A stretch of DNA of 64,000 bases from Bombyx mori (GCF_030269925.1 NC_085124.1:3348001-3412000), one strand, 5' to 3'; positions 1 through 10,254 are shown, numbered from the stretch's first letter. A program made the numbers and translations. The notes: generated by a model from the sequence alone, not told the origin.

Positions 1-102
1 AATAAAAATTAAAAAATAGCAATGGTCGGTATTTTGTGTCAATAACAAAATGCAATGGGAAATGTAATACACAAAATAATTGTGAATCTTGGGGTATCAA
101 TG

Positions 103-336
103 GTCTATCTTTCCCAAAGTGGGCGACAGCGCCCCCTTGTGGGCACAGCAGGCCTAAAAGGGGGTGTTGTGTTTAGGCTTGGGAGGCGATTTTTAATTTC
201 ATCTCGGACTCTTGGATGCCGACTGAGCTCTCGCTATACTGGTTTTTGAGTAGGAGAAAAAATAGGGGCGCTAAAAAATAATTTATTTTCAAAGTGGGCA
301 GTAAACCAAATAAGTTTAGGAACCCCTGGTCTATAC
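103..336. mobile_element. degraded hAT-like MITE
   Basis: The right end (rc) reads CAGGGGTTCCTAAACTTATT, which is the kind of terminus seen in hAT transposons, and is followed inward by a CCCACTTTG block and GCGCCCC. The left end has the inverted counterparts (CCCAAAGTGGGC, then AGCGCCCCC). GTCTAT flanks both sides (about 103-108 and 329-334), which suggests a target duplication, with the outermost CAGGGG lost on the left. No transposase is encoded. The frame at 55-249 runs across the element and is probably a chance frame. The terminal resemblance is seen directly; the superfamily call is inference. Confidence 0.4.
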
Positions 337-779
337 GAACAATAAGCTCATGAAAATATGGTTTTCACTTTGTATTAGATGCGTCTGTAATCTTAAGTTG
401 TAAGTTAAGTTAGGTAAAATGAAATGTTTTCAATCAATTGACTAACTGGACCTTAACTAATTTTTACGGAAAATTATTTTTTCCCTTAAAACACTCCCAG
501 ACAATAGCAATGGCGTCCCAAGGTAGGGAAGAAATACAAAAATTAAGCAAATTTAGATTTAAGTAGGTGTTTTATAATTTATTATTTTAATTTGTGTCCT
601 TATTCCACATTACGCGGAACCACATTATTACGATTATTAACATTGCATAATCAACTGATAACTTTTTATCTTTTAACAAAACCGGATGTCCTTTTACAGT
701 ATTTTTGGCTACATTTTTCAATTATCATTCAAAAGTGAAATTATCAGTTTTCAGATCCGGTTTTTGTTTTATCAATACT
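337..779. other. unassigned AT-rich sequence
   Basis: No repeat family, RNA or convincing open frame recognised. Short homopolymer runs only. Confidence 0.6.
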
Positions 780-993
780 TCTATACTAATATTATAAAGA
801 GGAAAGATTTGTTTGTTTGTTTGTTTCGAATAGGCTCCGAAACTACTGGACCGATTTGAAAAATTCTTTTTCCATTAGAAGCCGACATTGTCCCTGATGA
901 ACATAGGCTACTTTTTTTATTTATTTTTTTTATTTTTTTTTTGTTTCATGTATGTTTTAATGTTTCCGAAGCGAAGCGAGGGCGAGTCGCTAG
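780..993 (+). mobile_element. non-autonomous Helitron, family A, copy 1
   Basis: Starts TCTATACTAATATTATAAAG, has a GTTTGTTTGTTTGT block near the start, and ends in a GC-rich stretch (GCGAAGCGAGGGCGAGTCG) followed by CTAG. The TC start and CTAG end without target duplication fit Helitrons. Close to 95% identical by eye to the copies at 51187 and 60130. There is no coding capacity; movement would depend on a Rep/helicase element elsewhere. Confidence 0.75.
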
Positions 994-1012
994 TAATATA
1001 TAAATCTACAGT

Positions 1013-1165
1013 TATTTTTACGGATGTTCCATTATAACTACTGAACCGTGCATCCGATTCACTTGAAACTTGGTATCCATGTAGAAAATACATGTACTCA
1101 ATGGATAGGCTAATATTATATGAGTGTTGAACTCCCTAATAATAATGACAGTAAAAATAATGTTA
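1013..1165 (+). mobile_element. Helitron family C fragment
   Basis: Shares with 18072-18304 (opposite orientation) a block containing ACGGATGTTCCATTATAACT, ACTTGAAACTTGGTATCCAT and an ATGGATAGGCTAATATTATA stretch. The 18.07 kb copy ends in CTAG, supporting a Helitron. This copy lacks that end and lies about 20 bp after the end of the family A copy, so two Helitrons sit almost end to end. Confidence 0.5.
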
Positions 1166-2313
1166 CTTTTCAATGCTCAGCTAAGCGGGCGAGTACGGCT
1201 ACTATTTATTAATTCGGACATTTGAAAATGGAAACCGCATGGAGGACAGCCCGGGACTATTCCCACTGTCATCCTCCTAGAATAGACTTGCAAATATGTA
1301 GTACTATTTGGGTTTAACGGTCATTTGACAACCCTATTGAAAATCTGAATTTAAACACGTAACGAAAGGTGCGGTTCCACTCGGATCTGCAGCTGCGATC
1401 GATCGATCGATAAAGACATAATATTATACGTGTACCGCAAACAACAGATGCTGTGAGTTTTTGTCGGTGGTCTGGAGATTTGTGGGCGCTCCTTTTTTGA
1501 GGCTTTTTTTTTATTGCACGTGCCCCGTTGCAGGCTGTGTAGTTTTTTCACGCAAATTAATTAAAATGGTAAAACTTTTGGACTTACATCATGATTTACA
1601 TCACATGTCTCAGAGTTCAATGTTTACAGGTTTGCCTCCTTTAGTAAATCAGAAACATTTTTTTTGGCTGCTTGTTATTGAGCATGTCATGATAGCTTTA
1701 AATAATCTTTTTTGTTTGGTCAGAATTTCATACGCGATTTTTGCTGGAAATCCCTAATGTTGTAAGATAATCGTCGATATATGGCAACATTTAATCATTT
1801 CCAACAAACCCTTATTTTTACATTTAATTAGAATGCAGCACAAACGTCTATGGAGATTCATATAAAAATCTAAATTAAAATATTTAAAATTAAACATTGG
1901 AATCGCTTTGACTGCATTTAGCTTTACGCCCACAGATCAAGAGTAGGTACAGAACTAAAATAAACACGTTCAAAACTGTATCGTGACTAATCCTTACTCA
2001 CGGCGTACTTAGCTTAGCTTTATCTGTTCTCTTTAACAAATTTCAAATTAAAATTAACGTCTAGTCTGTTGGTAGATAACGTCTTGGCTTTTGTATACTT
2101 ATGTCTATGATAGTCCTTAAAAAAGTGAGTCGATTTAAAAAAAAGAATGATATAGCAACTACTGAAAGAATTTGAATTCATTAATATAATTTACTAAAGA
2201 CGGCATTTGTATTGACTTTTCGATATTAATGTAAGTATGTATCTTCCGATTCAAATTATATTTACGAAAAAAGTCAAGAGAAAGTGATAATTTGAAAACC
2301 TTCGATCGGAATA
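1166..2313. other. unassigned sequence
   Basis: Contains a short GATCGATCGATCGAT run (about 1397) and chance frames up to 98 codons with low-complexity composition. No repeat family recognised. Confidence 0.6.
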
Positions 2314-2402
2314 ACGGTAGGCAGCGGCTTCGCTCTGCACCTAGCATTGCTGCTGAAGTCCATGGCCGACGGTAACCACTCACCATCAGGAGGGCTGTAT
2401 GC

Positions 2403-3424
2403 TAGGAGTGGGTGATATAAATCGTATATAGATTCAATATCTATATATCGCAGCAATATCGTTGAATCCGATATCGCCCCGCACGAAATCTATATATCGA
2501 TATCAGCCGATACACGATATTGCTCGATGTGATGCGCATCGCGATATCGTACCGATTCGTGAATCGAAATCTATATTTCGATATCAGCCGATACACGATA
2601 TTGCTCGATGTGATGCGCATCGGCATATCGTACCGATTCGTTAATATCAGCAATATTCGTTTGGTTCGTATCGAATCGGCCAGAGTGAGTGAGCGCACGA
2701 TAGGGATATCATGTGATGAATGAAACAGAAACAGGCATTATCCATACAATTGTAAACCTTATATTTAAGTCCATATGTCTGTAGATTATTCTTAGCGTAT
2801 CAGCAGGATACAATTAAGGAAAGAAGTTTCAACTTTCGACCCTAACTTGAATGCAGTATAGCCTATTTGCATCGTTGAATTTAATTTCACGCGCTTTGAC
2901 CTTGAACTAGAATTGTTGGACAAGTGTTTATAAATACTTAAAAGTTTTTTGTGTTTGATTTTTAAAGTACACATTTTTCTATTTTTAGTTGAATCCAAAT
3001 AATTGAGTTTATTTCTTGTGTTTGTATTAAACTTTTGAAATCTACACTCTTTTGGTATATTTTGTAATTTTAAATTAAGACACAACATACTAAAAACTGA
3101 AAATAATGTAGCCAGTCCTAAGCCTGGTAAAAGCATGAAGGAAAGTTTTTTTTGATATTTTTATTTTCATGTTCTTTTTATTACTTTAAGATCATATTAT
3201 AAATTGATATCAGAAAACCAACCGTATAACGTTGACTTAAATCTATACCTACTACGATATTATATCAGCGTATCGTTTCAAATCTCAAATATCATGAATC
3301 GAGAAAATCTACTAGCATCCATCAATATATAGATTCAGAAAATATATAGATTCAATATCCGATATTGATCCTCGATATATAGATACGATTCGATACGCGG
3401 CAGAACCGATATTACCCACTCCTA
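2403..3424. mobile_element. hAT-like DNA transposon, 1,022 bp, non-autonomous
   Basis: Terminal inverted repeats TAGGAGTGGGTRATAT at both ends, flanked by a perfect 8-bp duplication CTGTATGC (2395-2402 and 3425-3432). Its host SINE is restored if the element and one duplication copy are removed. The 8-bp duplication and TAG-starting termini fit hAT elements. The first 300 bp and last 180 bp are packed with CGATATC / ATATCGATATAT motifs, including an 81-bp tandem repeat. The middle is plain AT-rich sequence with a 114-codon minus-strand frame (2792-3136) that has no transposase motifs I can recognise. Confidence 0.75.
2485..2644. repeat. 81-bp tandem duplication inside the hAT-like element
   Basis: Two units (2485-2565 and 2566-2644) both containing GATATCAGCCGATACACGAT and GCTCGATGTGATGCGCATCG. 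The small differences between units (ATATATCG versus ATATTTCG, GCGATATCG versus GGCATATCG) show some age. Position near the terminus suggests transposase-binding repeats, by inference. Confidence 0.85.
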
Positions 3425-3471
3425 CTGTATGCTCGTCTGCCTACAAGGGTAATAAAAATTAAAAAATAATA

Positions 3472-4305
3472 ATAATAATACATAACATGCATCTGTCGGT
3501 ACGTTGAGCACGTGAGAATAAACTAATTCCATTTGGTACGTGCTATATCTGAGCGAGGAAGCTGTTACTTCCATATGGTCAATGCACGTGCGAGTTCGAA
3601 TTACAATCAAAAATAGCTTCTATATCTTAGTAACGAAATCCGTTTTTGTTTTAAAGTTGAACAGTTCTCGAAACCTTTTTCATTTAATGGAACGTGAATT
3701 ATTATAGCAAAGGGAAGTCGTTTGAAAACGGTTTCGTCGTAAGTCATTTTGTTATTAATGGCATTTGTGACGTTTTCTATTCGTGAAAGTTTGGCGCCAT
3801 CGGTGACTAAAGCCGGGAACGGTAATCCTAAATAAGACGATAATAATGTAATTTATATGATTTTGTTGTGATGTTTCCGTTCTTAATGTTTCTAAATCAA
3901 TAGTTTATGTGCAGTTACGTGAATTGAGATTAAAGGAATATAAGTTTGAATTACACGGCCTGTTAACTTAGTAATTTAAGGGCTTATGAAATTATTCTAA
4001 CTTAAGTTTTAAGGTATTGGCATTGTATCGTAATTAAAGGCGTTGAGTGGTATTTTTATTATCTCACCCTGGCAGAATAAGAGATCTCCATATTAACATT
4101 GTCCAAACAAAAGCTTTATTCGCGTAATACCTATACAGATTTTACTCCCACACAAATAATCTCTTATCTGCGAGCTTTTTGTTTAAAAAAAGCTTACACC
4201 GCGCTTGTTCAAATCGTTGACCTATCAGATGCGTTTTAGTATCCACAATTAAAAACCTTTCACTTTGTTAAATTAATGTAGTATATTTTAATTTATATTA
4301 CAAAG
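3472..4305. other. unassigned sequence
   Basis: An AAT microsatellite lies at the end of the preceding SINE (about 3468-3481). Nothing else recognised. Confidence 0.6.
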
Positions 4306-4560
4306 GTAGGTAAACGAGCTGTCGGTCCTCCTGGTGTTAAGTGGTTACCGGAGCCCATGGACATAGACATAGACGTGGATTTTGCCATTCGCCTTGTGTC
4401 ATGGAATTTAAATTTCAATCGTATAGTCTATTTAGGCTGTCCCATAATCGCTATATATATAGTTATAACTATTAAAACCGAAACGCATTAGTGATTCGCG
4501 GCGGAAATAAGCAGGGTGGTGGTACCGACCCGTCCATGCTCACAAGATGCCCTACCTCCA
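4306..4560 (-). mobile_element. Bm1-type SINE, old and diverged
   Basis: Reads in reverse the Bm1 body: AAGTGGTTACCGGAGCCCATGGACATAGACATAGACGT, then a highly changed centre, then GGCGGAAATAAGCAGGGTGGTGGTACCGACCC and a decayed CCTACC end. Many substitutions make this one of the oldest copies in the window. (Only the general order is listed; longer runs are given as two blocks, the first at 4340 and the second at 4500.). Confidence 0.6.
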
Positions 4561-4681
4561 ATAAACAAGATATGATTTTATCTGCAAGCTATGTTAATCA
4601 GGTTTGTGCTTTTATATTCAGATAATTTAGAGGTACTTCGTTGGTAAAATTATTTTACATTTGAATGAATGGTAATAATTT

Positions 4682-4793
4682 ACGGTAGGCAGCGACTTGG
4701 TTGTGTCCCTGGCATTGCTGACGTCCATGAGTGACGGTAACTACTTTCCGTCAGGTGGGCCGTGTGCTCGTTTGCCATTATAGACATTAAAAA
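4682..4793 (+). mobile_element. short SINE family copy
   Basis: Begins ACGGTAGGCAGCGACTTGG, ends TTTGCCATTATAGACATTAAAAA. The sense strand is set by the A-rich end. Changed at several CpG-derived positions but full length. Confidence 0.75.
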
Positions 4794-6579
4794 TATTATG
4801 TAAAATTAAACTTCAAGAATAGCAAAGCGCCTGCTGTCTTAAATAGCACCAGTTTCGTCCAATGTATAGATGGTATTTTAGTTACAGGAGTCTTAGTTTA
4901 GTTTAGGTCCATCGTTGTCTCATCGGAAAATTAATAATACATCATATTGTGGCGTTTAAGAACGCACCTTTTTATGATACGTAAGCCGGAACGCATGAGA
5001 GGTGGGAAAAAGAAGATAGTCTGTGACACGGGACCTTTTTACCGCCAAAAATTTAAAACGAAAATAAATTTATTATGTGTATAATAACTAATATAATATA
5101 ATATCTTAGAATTATTTATGCCGTTACAACAATAAAACTAATATTGTTTCAACTGTGGTGTTAATTACATAAAACACGATTTTACGGTGAAATAAAGAAG
5201 GGACTCTATACGTACTCCCTCAATATTATTTGACATGTAATTATACAAAGAAGAAGAAATGAAAGAAGGAGGAATGAAATTACATAAAGAAGAAGCCCAG
5301 AAAACACTTCGGGTAGAGAACGAAAAACAAAATGATAAATATTAAATTTTGGAAAGTAATTTTGTTCTTATAGAAAAATGGAACATTTAATGTACTGCGA
5401 CGTATTTATTTTTGAATTAAACAAAGATACCACTGATTTTTAAGATTACAATATTCCATTTTTCAAATTAATCTGTAAATTTTGATTGAAAACAGAAGTA
5501 TCGGTCAGTAATACCGTTAGTAACAAAGATCGTTATCCAAATCAAGGCGTGCAGCATGACTGCCTCTATCAGAAACTTTTGATAAAACTGTAGGAAGTTT
5601 TAAATGTAAGTAAGTATTTGATTACGATTTTTAAATTTTGCATTAACGCCACGGACATAAGATCGAAATTTATAAAGACATAAACAGTTTCCATTAAAAT
5701 AATAGGACATACTGAATCACGTTCGGCTTTAGTTTTAATGCTCCTGTTGTATTTTGAAATATTCTATTATATATGTCGGGTTGAGTTCTTCCCGATCATC
5801 TGACCTGTGTCCTCGTGGTTGTTTATTTGTAGGTTAGACTCGAAATAAGAACACAACTAAATAATAGCAGACTAGAAACGCGGTGATCTCAGAGATGCGT
5901 GCGATCGCAATTGTCCTTCCAAAGAGAATGTCATGATAATACACATAAATTAGTTATAGATAAGCAACTCAAGCACTCAACAAAAATGTTTACGGGCGTC
6001 GACCATAAGATGGCTTCGCTTTGATTAGTTTCTCAGTGCTCCTGTAGATGGCAATAACAAATTAACATCCTATATTTTATTGTTAATGAAGGATTTTGTA
6101 AATTTTCAGAAACCACAAATTTTATGAATTTGTCTATAACAAAAAAAATACTAGTAAGTATGATTTTTTTAATTTTTTTGTGTTTAGTTATACAATAATT
6201 AAATGCCTTAACTTTAACAAATTACAAGTTTAGGGGCATCCGCTGCAAGATGTCGCTAGTTTCCTTACAAAAAAATATTTGTCATAAAGTATCGCAGTTT
6301 CAGGGCCCTGGAGAATGCCTTCTCACTTCTCTCTCAAATGACTGGCTAGTCATCCCACCGTCATAGACTAACTCTTCAAATGTCACACGTCATCCACAGA
6401 TTCACTGAGACTTGCCATACGTCATTGTCTATTGAACGAGTCAATAACAAGTCTACCCATAAACAATTACGATCGCAGCACCATCTCCGATTCCAACCAT
6501 TTAATTAACCTGACATTTCCAATCTAATATACCTATCTCGCAGTTATTTCCACTGATGCTCCGACATATATGTATGTAT
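4794..6579. other. unassigned sequence
   Basis: About 1.8 kb with no recognised repeat or gene. A purine-rich AAGAAGAAG tract lies near 5247-5300. No frame of 60 codons or more occurs in this interval. Confidence 0.6.
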
Positions 6580-6823
6580 TACCGGTGGTAGGACCTCGTG
6601 TGAGTCCGCGCGGGTAGATACCACCACCCCGCCTATTTCTGCCGTGAAGCAGTAATGCGTTTTGGTTTGAAGGGTGGGGCAGCCGTTGTAACTATACTTG
6701 AGACCTTAGAACTTATATCTCAAGTTGGGTGGCACATTTACGTCGTAGATGTCTATGGGCTCCAGTAACCACTTAACACCAGGTGGGCTGTGAGCTCGTC
6801 GACCCATCTAAGCAATAAAAAAA
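6580..6823 (+). mobile_element. Bm1-type SINE, 5'-truncated
   Basis: Begins TACCGGTGGTAGGACCTCG, runs through GCCGTGAAGCAGTAATGCGT and GATGTCTATGGGCTCCAGTA, and ends AAGCAATAAAAAAA. The tRNA-like head is absent, as in most copies here, which suggests that starting near ACTGGTGGTAGG is a preferred 5' truncation point. Confidence 0.85.
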
Positions 6824-7142
6824 TTTAAAACGGGAACAAAAGATTAAAACCACACCGAAAAATCAATAAGAATTTCGAAGAAAGATTCTTCTAATACGTA
6901 TAACGTATGTTTAATAACGCAATACAAAACGTGAGGGGTCAGAAATGTGTTAATTACGATACTAGAGTCTGCCCGTGATCCATCATCGGCGCTGTTCACT
7001 TTCTACTTGGTTACGTAATTTTATAACGTGTTCATCATAATTTGTGACTTCGATATTGTGGGAGCTCATGTTTTTTACTCTTACAATGAACGTCTGGTAT
7101 TGTCGAGACATACATTAATTATTAAACGAACGAAACTTCGGC

Positions 7143-7333
7143 TTTTTTTTATTGCTAGATGGGTGGACGAGCTCACAGTCCACCTGGCGTTAAGTGGTTA
7201 CTGGAACCCATAGACATCTACGACGTAAATGCACCACCCACCTTGAGATATAAGTTCTAAGGCCTCAAGCATAGTTACAACGGCTGCCCCACCCTTCAAA
7301 CCGAAACGTATTACTGCTTCACGGCAGAAATAA
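7143..7333 (-). mobile_element. Bm1-type SINE, truncated
   Basis: Poly(T)ATTGCTAGATGGGTGGACGAG at the left marks the SINE 3' end on the minus strand. Stops at CGGCAGAAATAA, so the last 60 bp of the body and the tRNA head are missing. A jockey LINE fragment begins directly beyond. Confidence 0.85.
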
Positions 7334-7634
7334 AAATGGACAGTGGCTAGTGCTCACTGCTGTATGCATTACCGATCCTGCGGAAAGAATGGAAAGCAGT
7401 CGACGTCGCCCCAAACACGTCATTTCGGATCCTCCCGATCCACTAACGGTGCTTTTAGGTACCTCAAGCACCGGTCACCGTTCTCGTCGAACCCGTCGCT
7501 TGCGACGAAGGGCTCGACGTGTAAATTAACCCTCAGACACAGCCCACTGAGTTTCTCGCCGGATCTTCTCAGTGGGTCGCGTTTCCGATCCGGTGGTAGA
7601 TTCTGCGAAGCACGGCTCTTGCTAGGGTTCGTGC
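7334..7634 (+). mobile_element. jockey-clade LINE fragment (subfamily B): ORF2 C-terminus and 3' UTR
   Basis: Holds the last codons of the reverse-transcriptase ORF followed by the family's 3' UTR signature CCCACTGAGTTTCTCGCCGG, TTCCGATCCGGTGGTAGATT and GCTCTTGCTAGGG. It ends abruptly where a rearranged Bm1 copy begins, so its own 3' end and A-tail are lost. Confidence 0.75.
7374..7529 (+). pseudogene. jockey ORF2 C-terminal remnant
   Basis: Frame starting at GAT 7374 encodes DPAERMESSRRRPKHV, then a DPPDPLTVLLGT block, then an Arg-rich end RRTRRLRRRARRVN and TAA at 7527. The same PKHV...DPLTVLLGT...RRTRRLRRRA ending recurs at 42642 and on the minus strand near 27280 and 35300, so it is the true C-terminus of this LINE's polymerase ORF and not chance. 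No polymerase core is present. Expression is not expected. Confidence 0.7.
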
Positions 7635-7818
7635 TAAATGAAATGCGTAGATACATAATTCACGTTCACGAATGACTTCCACGATACTGCAGGTGGTGAT
7701 AACGTCGTGTAATAAAAATCAAACCCGCATTTACGTTGTAGATGTCTCTGGGCTCCAGTGACCACTCAACACCAGGTGGGCTGTGAGCTCGTCCGCCCAT
7801 TTAAGCAATAAAAAAAAA
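7635..7818 (+). mobile_element. Bm1-type SINE with large internal deletion
   Basis: Has the Bm1 5' body (AATGAAATGCGTAG, GACTTCCACG, GTGTAATAAAAATCAAACCC) joined directly to the distal part (ATTTACGTTGTAGATGTCTC to AAGCAATAAAAAAAAA). The roughly 190 bp normally between, including the ACTGGTGGTAGG start point, are missing. Confidence 0.75.
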
Positions 7819-8552
7819 GTTGGGACAGATCTCAATTCTCTTGATATTGTTATATTGAAGTTATGATGTCCATAGGACTAATGGGTAAGCACTTAACATA
7901 ATATGGGATGCAGACTCGTTCAAGCGACTTAAGTTTATTTATTAATTTTTTAAGCATTTTAGTAAAAATATATTTATTTACTTACCTAATGAATTTGTTG
8001 AAAAGTTTTGCTTATTAAAGTAAGAAAATTTTTTGTATGTTATTAGTAAGTAACACGGAAAAAAAAAGTGAGTAACTTTTCTCTTTTTCTTAAAATGTAT
8101 TTGTATTATAATATATGTATATTTTAAATTAAACATAAAAAAAACGTTCGACGAATTCGGTCGGTCGCATCACTGTCATTTGTCCCGACCTCCATATGAA
8201 GCTCACGTACCGACCGGCCTTCGAAAACGTTTTGCATTTTTATACATTCGATCCCTTATCGATTTTGTTATCGATATCGATAACTGACATATTCAATCTA
8301 ATTTCATTTACACACATGATTTCTTTAGATTAAGTTAAGGTTAAAACTAAGTGAACCGTTGTTTTCGTCAATCAAACTGTCAATAATATGTATATTTTTA
8401 CGTTCAGGTTACGCTATAAATAAAACTATTAGAAAAAAGCCTGGATTCTGCGATTCTTTAATTAAAACACCTGTCTGATCACATCTGCTCTAAATCGTTG
8501 AGATCGTTCACTCCAAAGTGGACTTTCCATGCTTAACGTATGGGCTGGGAAA
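7819..8552. other. unassigned sequence with TATCGATA-type palindrome
   Basis: AT-rich up to about 8140, then a more CpG-rich stretch (8150-8230) and the perfect 18-bp palindrome GTTATCGATATCGATAAC at 8267-8284. No gene recognised downstream. Confidence 0.55.
8267..8284. promoter_or_regulatory. possible DRE-like palindrome
   Basis: GTTATCGATATCGATAAC is self-complementary and contains ATCGAT cores related to the DREF/BEAF target TATCGATA known from insect housekeeping promoters. A further CTTATCGAT lies 10 bp upstream. No start site or gene is evident, so function is inference only. Confidence 0.25.
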
Positions 8553-8616
8553 GCTTACGGTAACCACTTAATATCAGGCTGGCCATGAGCTCGTCCATCC
8601 ACCTAAGCAATAAAAA
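8553..8616 (+). mobile_element. Bm1-type SINE 3' end fragment
   Basis: Only the last 64 bp: GGTAACCACTTAATATCAGG to CACCTAAGCAATAAAAAA. The extreme 5' truncation is typical of target-primed insertion. Confidence 0.75.
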
Positions 8617-8704
8617 ACTAAATATTCGTTAAAAGATAGATAAATTATATTTATGAATTTGTAAGACTGTGAGAGAATTTCGTGCAATATTTAAATATCC
8701 TCTT

Positions 8705-8944
8705 TACTGGTGGTAGGACCTTTTGTGAGTCCGCGCGGGTAGATACCACCACCTGCCTTTGTCTGCCGTGAAGCAGTAATGCGTTTCAGTTTGACGGGTG
8801 GGGCAGCCGTTGTAACTATACTTGAGACCTTCGAACTTATATCTCAAGGTGGGTGGCGCATTTACGTTGTAGATGTCTATGGGCTCCAGTAACCACTTAA
8901 CACCAGGTGGACTGTGAGCTCGTCCACACATCTAAGTAATAAAA
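8705..8944 (+). mobile_element. Bm1-type SINE, 5'-truncated
   Basis: Starts TTACTGGTGGTAGGACC and ends CACATCTAAGTAATAAAATA. Body intact apart from scattered substitutions. Confidence 0.87.
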
Positions 8945-9821
8945 TAAATTAAAAAAATTCTCGATAGAGTCGATAAAGGTAAAATCAAAGGTAAAAAGGT
9001 AAAAATTTCAAATCCCGCTTTTAGTGGGAAATCCGCCATCTATAGTGCAACGTGTTGTACTAGAATTAAAAGAAAGATTCGATGGAACTATTTTCGCACA
9101 AAAGAATACAAAATAAAAGCGCAAATATTTCGCATAATAAAGTTCTGGCCTTTCACTTTCGCAGTAATCGATCGGGGTCTACAGACGATAAGTATTTATC
9201 AGTTCCGTCTTATCGATAAAATGTATTGTGCATCACTATTTACTCACATTGAGTCATCGTACGAGGATATAAAATTAATTGTTATTCGACGGCCGCAGGT
9301 GGTCCCCTTTCTCCGTTGAGATACGTAAAATGTTTCATGTGTTTTAGTTGAATCGCTATTGTTTAAGAAAGTTTTATTAAGAGATATGTTACATCCGTGT
9401 AGGCTTTACAGAATTGTGGATTGTTTGGTCACAAATCGGCAACGGTTGATAAAGATTGATTTGTAGTTGATTGACGCGAAGAGAATCTTTCTTTATCCCA
9501 TTAAGTGGATTTTCAATTAAATTGTCAGATAGTTAAAAACCGATAAAATTTAATTAATTATTATTGGATTAAAAACGTAAGATGCCCAGAAAACGGTCGA
9601 ATATTGTAGTATATGTGGAATAATGCAAACAACTAGCGTATTTTTCTATGAAATCTAAGAAGGAAGAAATTAAGAAAATTTTAATAAGACTTATAAGAAT
9701 AATAATTGCACATTCAGTTCAACGTTATTATTATTAATTGATGTAGTTTTAATAAAACATTGTAACTTGTTCATTTTTGCGTCTAATAGCCTATCGCTGT
9801 ATTAATCTGATACGAGTAAAT
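8945..9821. other. unassigned sequence
   Basis: A short AAAGGTAAAA-type repeat near 8975-9006 and a CTTATCGATAAA motif near 9210. No gene or repeat family recognised. Confidence 0.55.
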
Positions 9822-10254
9822 TTTTCCTACCTATTCGTTGGTAGCTTAGGGGGCTATTCCAGCTATGTCCTAACCCATGCATCAGCCCGCTGAGTTTCTC
9901 GCCGGATCTTCTCAGCAGGTCACGATTCGGATCCGGTAGTGGATTCATTCGCAAAGCAGCTGCTCTTGAGTTGTTAGGTCTCCTTTGGAGGCGCTCGGGC
10001 AGCTATTAGGAAATCCCACCCCTCCTGGCTGAGCCTTTGCTCGCCTACCTGTCCTGGTGAAACTGGAAAGGCCTCTGGTCCACCAGTAATCCTTTATTCA
10101 TAAAAAAAACCAGCTGCCGACGGGTAGGATTAGCTCACGGTCTCAACCTGAGAGAATTTGATAACACTAGCGTTAGCAAGAGCATTTGCTTCGAATCTAC
10201 CACCGGATCCAAAACGCGACCCACTGAAAAGATCCGGCGAGAAACTCAGCGGGC
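9822..10254 (-). mobile_element. jockey-clade LINE 3' end (subfamily B), interrupted
   Basis: Left piece (9826-9864) is the family's terminal stem CCTACCTATTCGTTGGTAGC, right piece (10116-10254) continues with GGTAGGATTAGCTCACGG, GATCCGGCGAGAAACTCAGC. The two are separated by a plus-strand LINE insertion (9865-10109) flanked by CCAGCT on both sides. Confidence 0.75.
9865..10109 (+). mobile_element. jockey-clade LINE 3' end (subfamily A), nested
   Basis: Reads CCCGCTGAGTTTCTCGCCGG, a GGAGGCGCTCGGGCAGC block, GGCTGAGCCTTTGCTCGCC and GTGAAACTGGAAAGGCCTC, ending CATAAAAAAAA. Flanked by CCAGCT (9859-9864 and 10110-10115). The whole insertion is 3' UTR. Confidence 0.8.

Larger units (their letters stand above)
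2314..3468 (+). mobile_element. short SINE family (tail-sharing), split by a hAT-like insertion
   Basis: Left part 2314-2402 reads GGTAGGCAGCGGCTT and continues through CATGG(G)CGACGGTAACCACT. The right part resumes at 3425 with TGCTCGTCTGCCTACAAGGG and AATAAAAA. Together they make one about 110-bp unit of the family also present at 4682, 14191, 15353, 23987, 36440, 42413, 47825 and 59888. The interruption is the element at 2403-3424. Confidence 0.8.

Noticed and set aside
1397..1412. GATCGATCGATCGAT as a bacterial-type or insulator array
   Set aside because: Only 15-16 bp of simple repeat, with no supporting context.
2462..2723. Plus-strand frames with repeated YRYQPIHDIARCDAHR-type peptide as a repeat protein
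   Set aside because: Both frames and the opposite strand are open because of the 81-bp tandem repeat of palindromic words; they end with the repeat.
2792..3136. 114-codon minus-strand frame as a transposase
   Set aside because: Inside the hAT-like element but low-complexity and without DDE/hATC or zinc-finger features.
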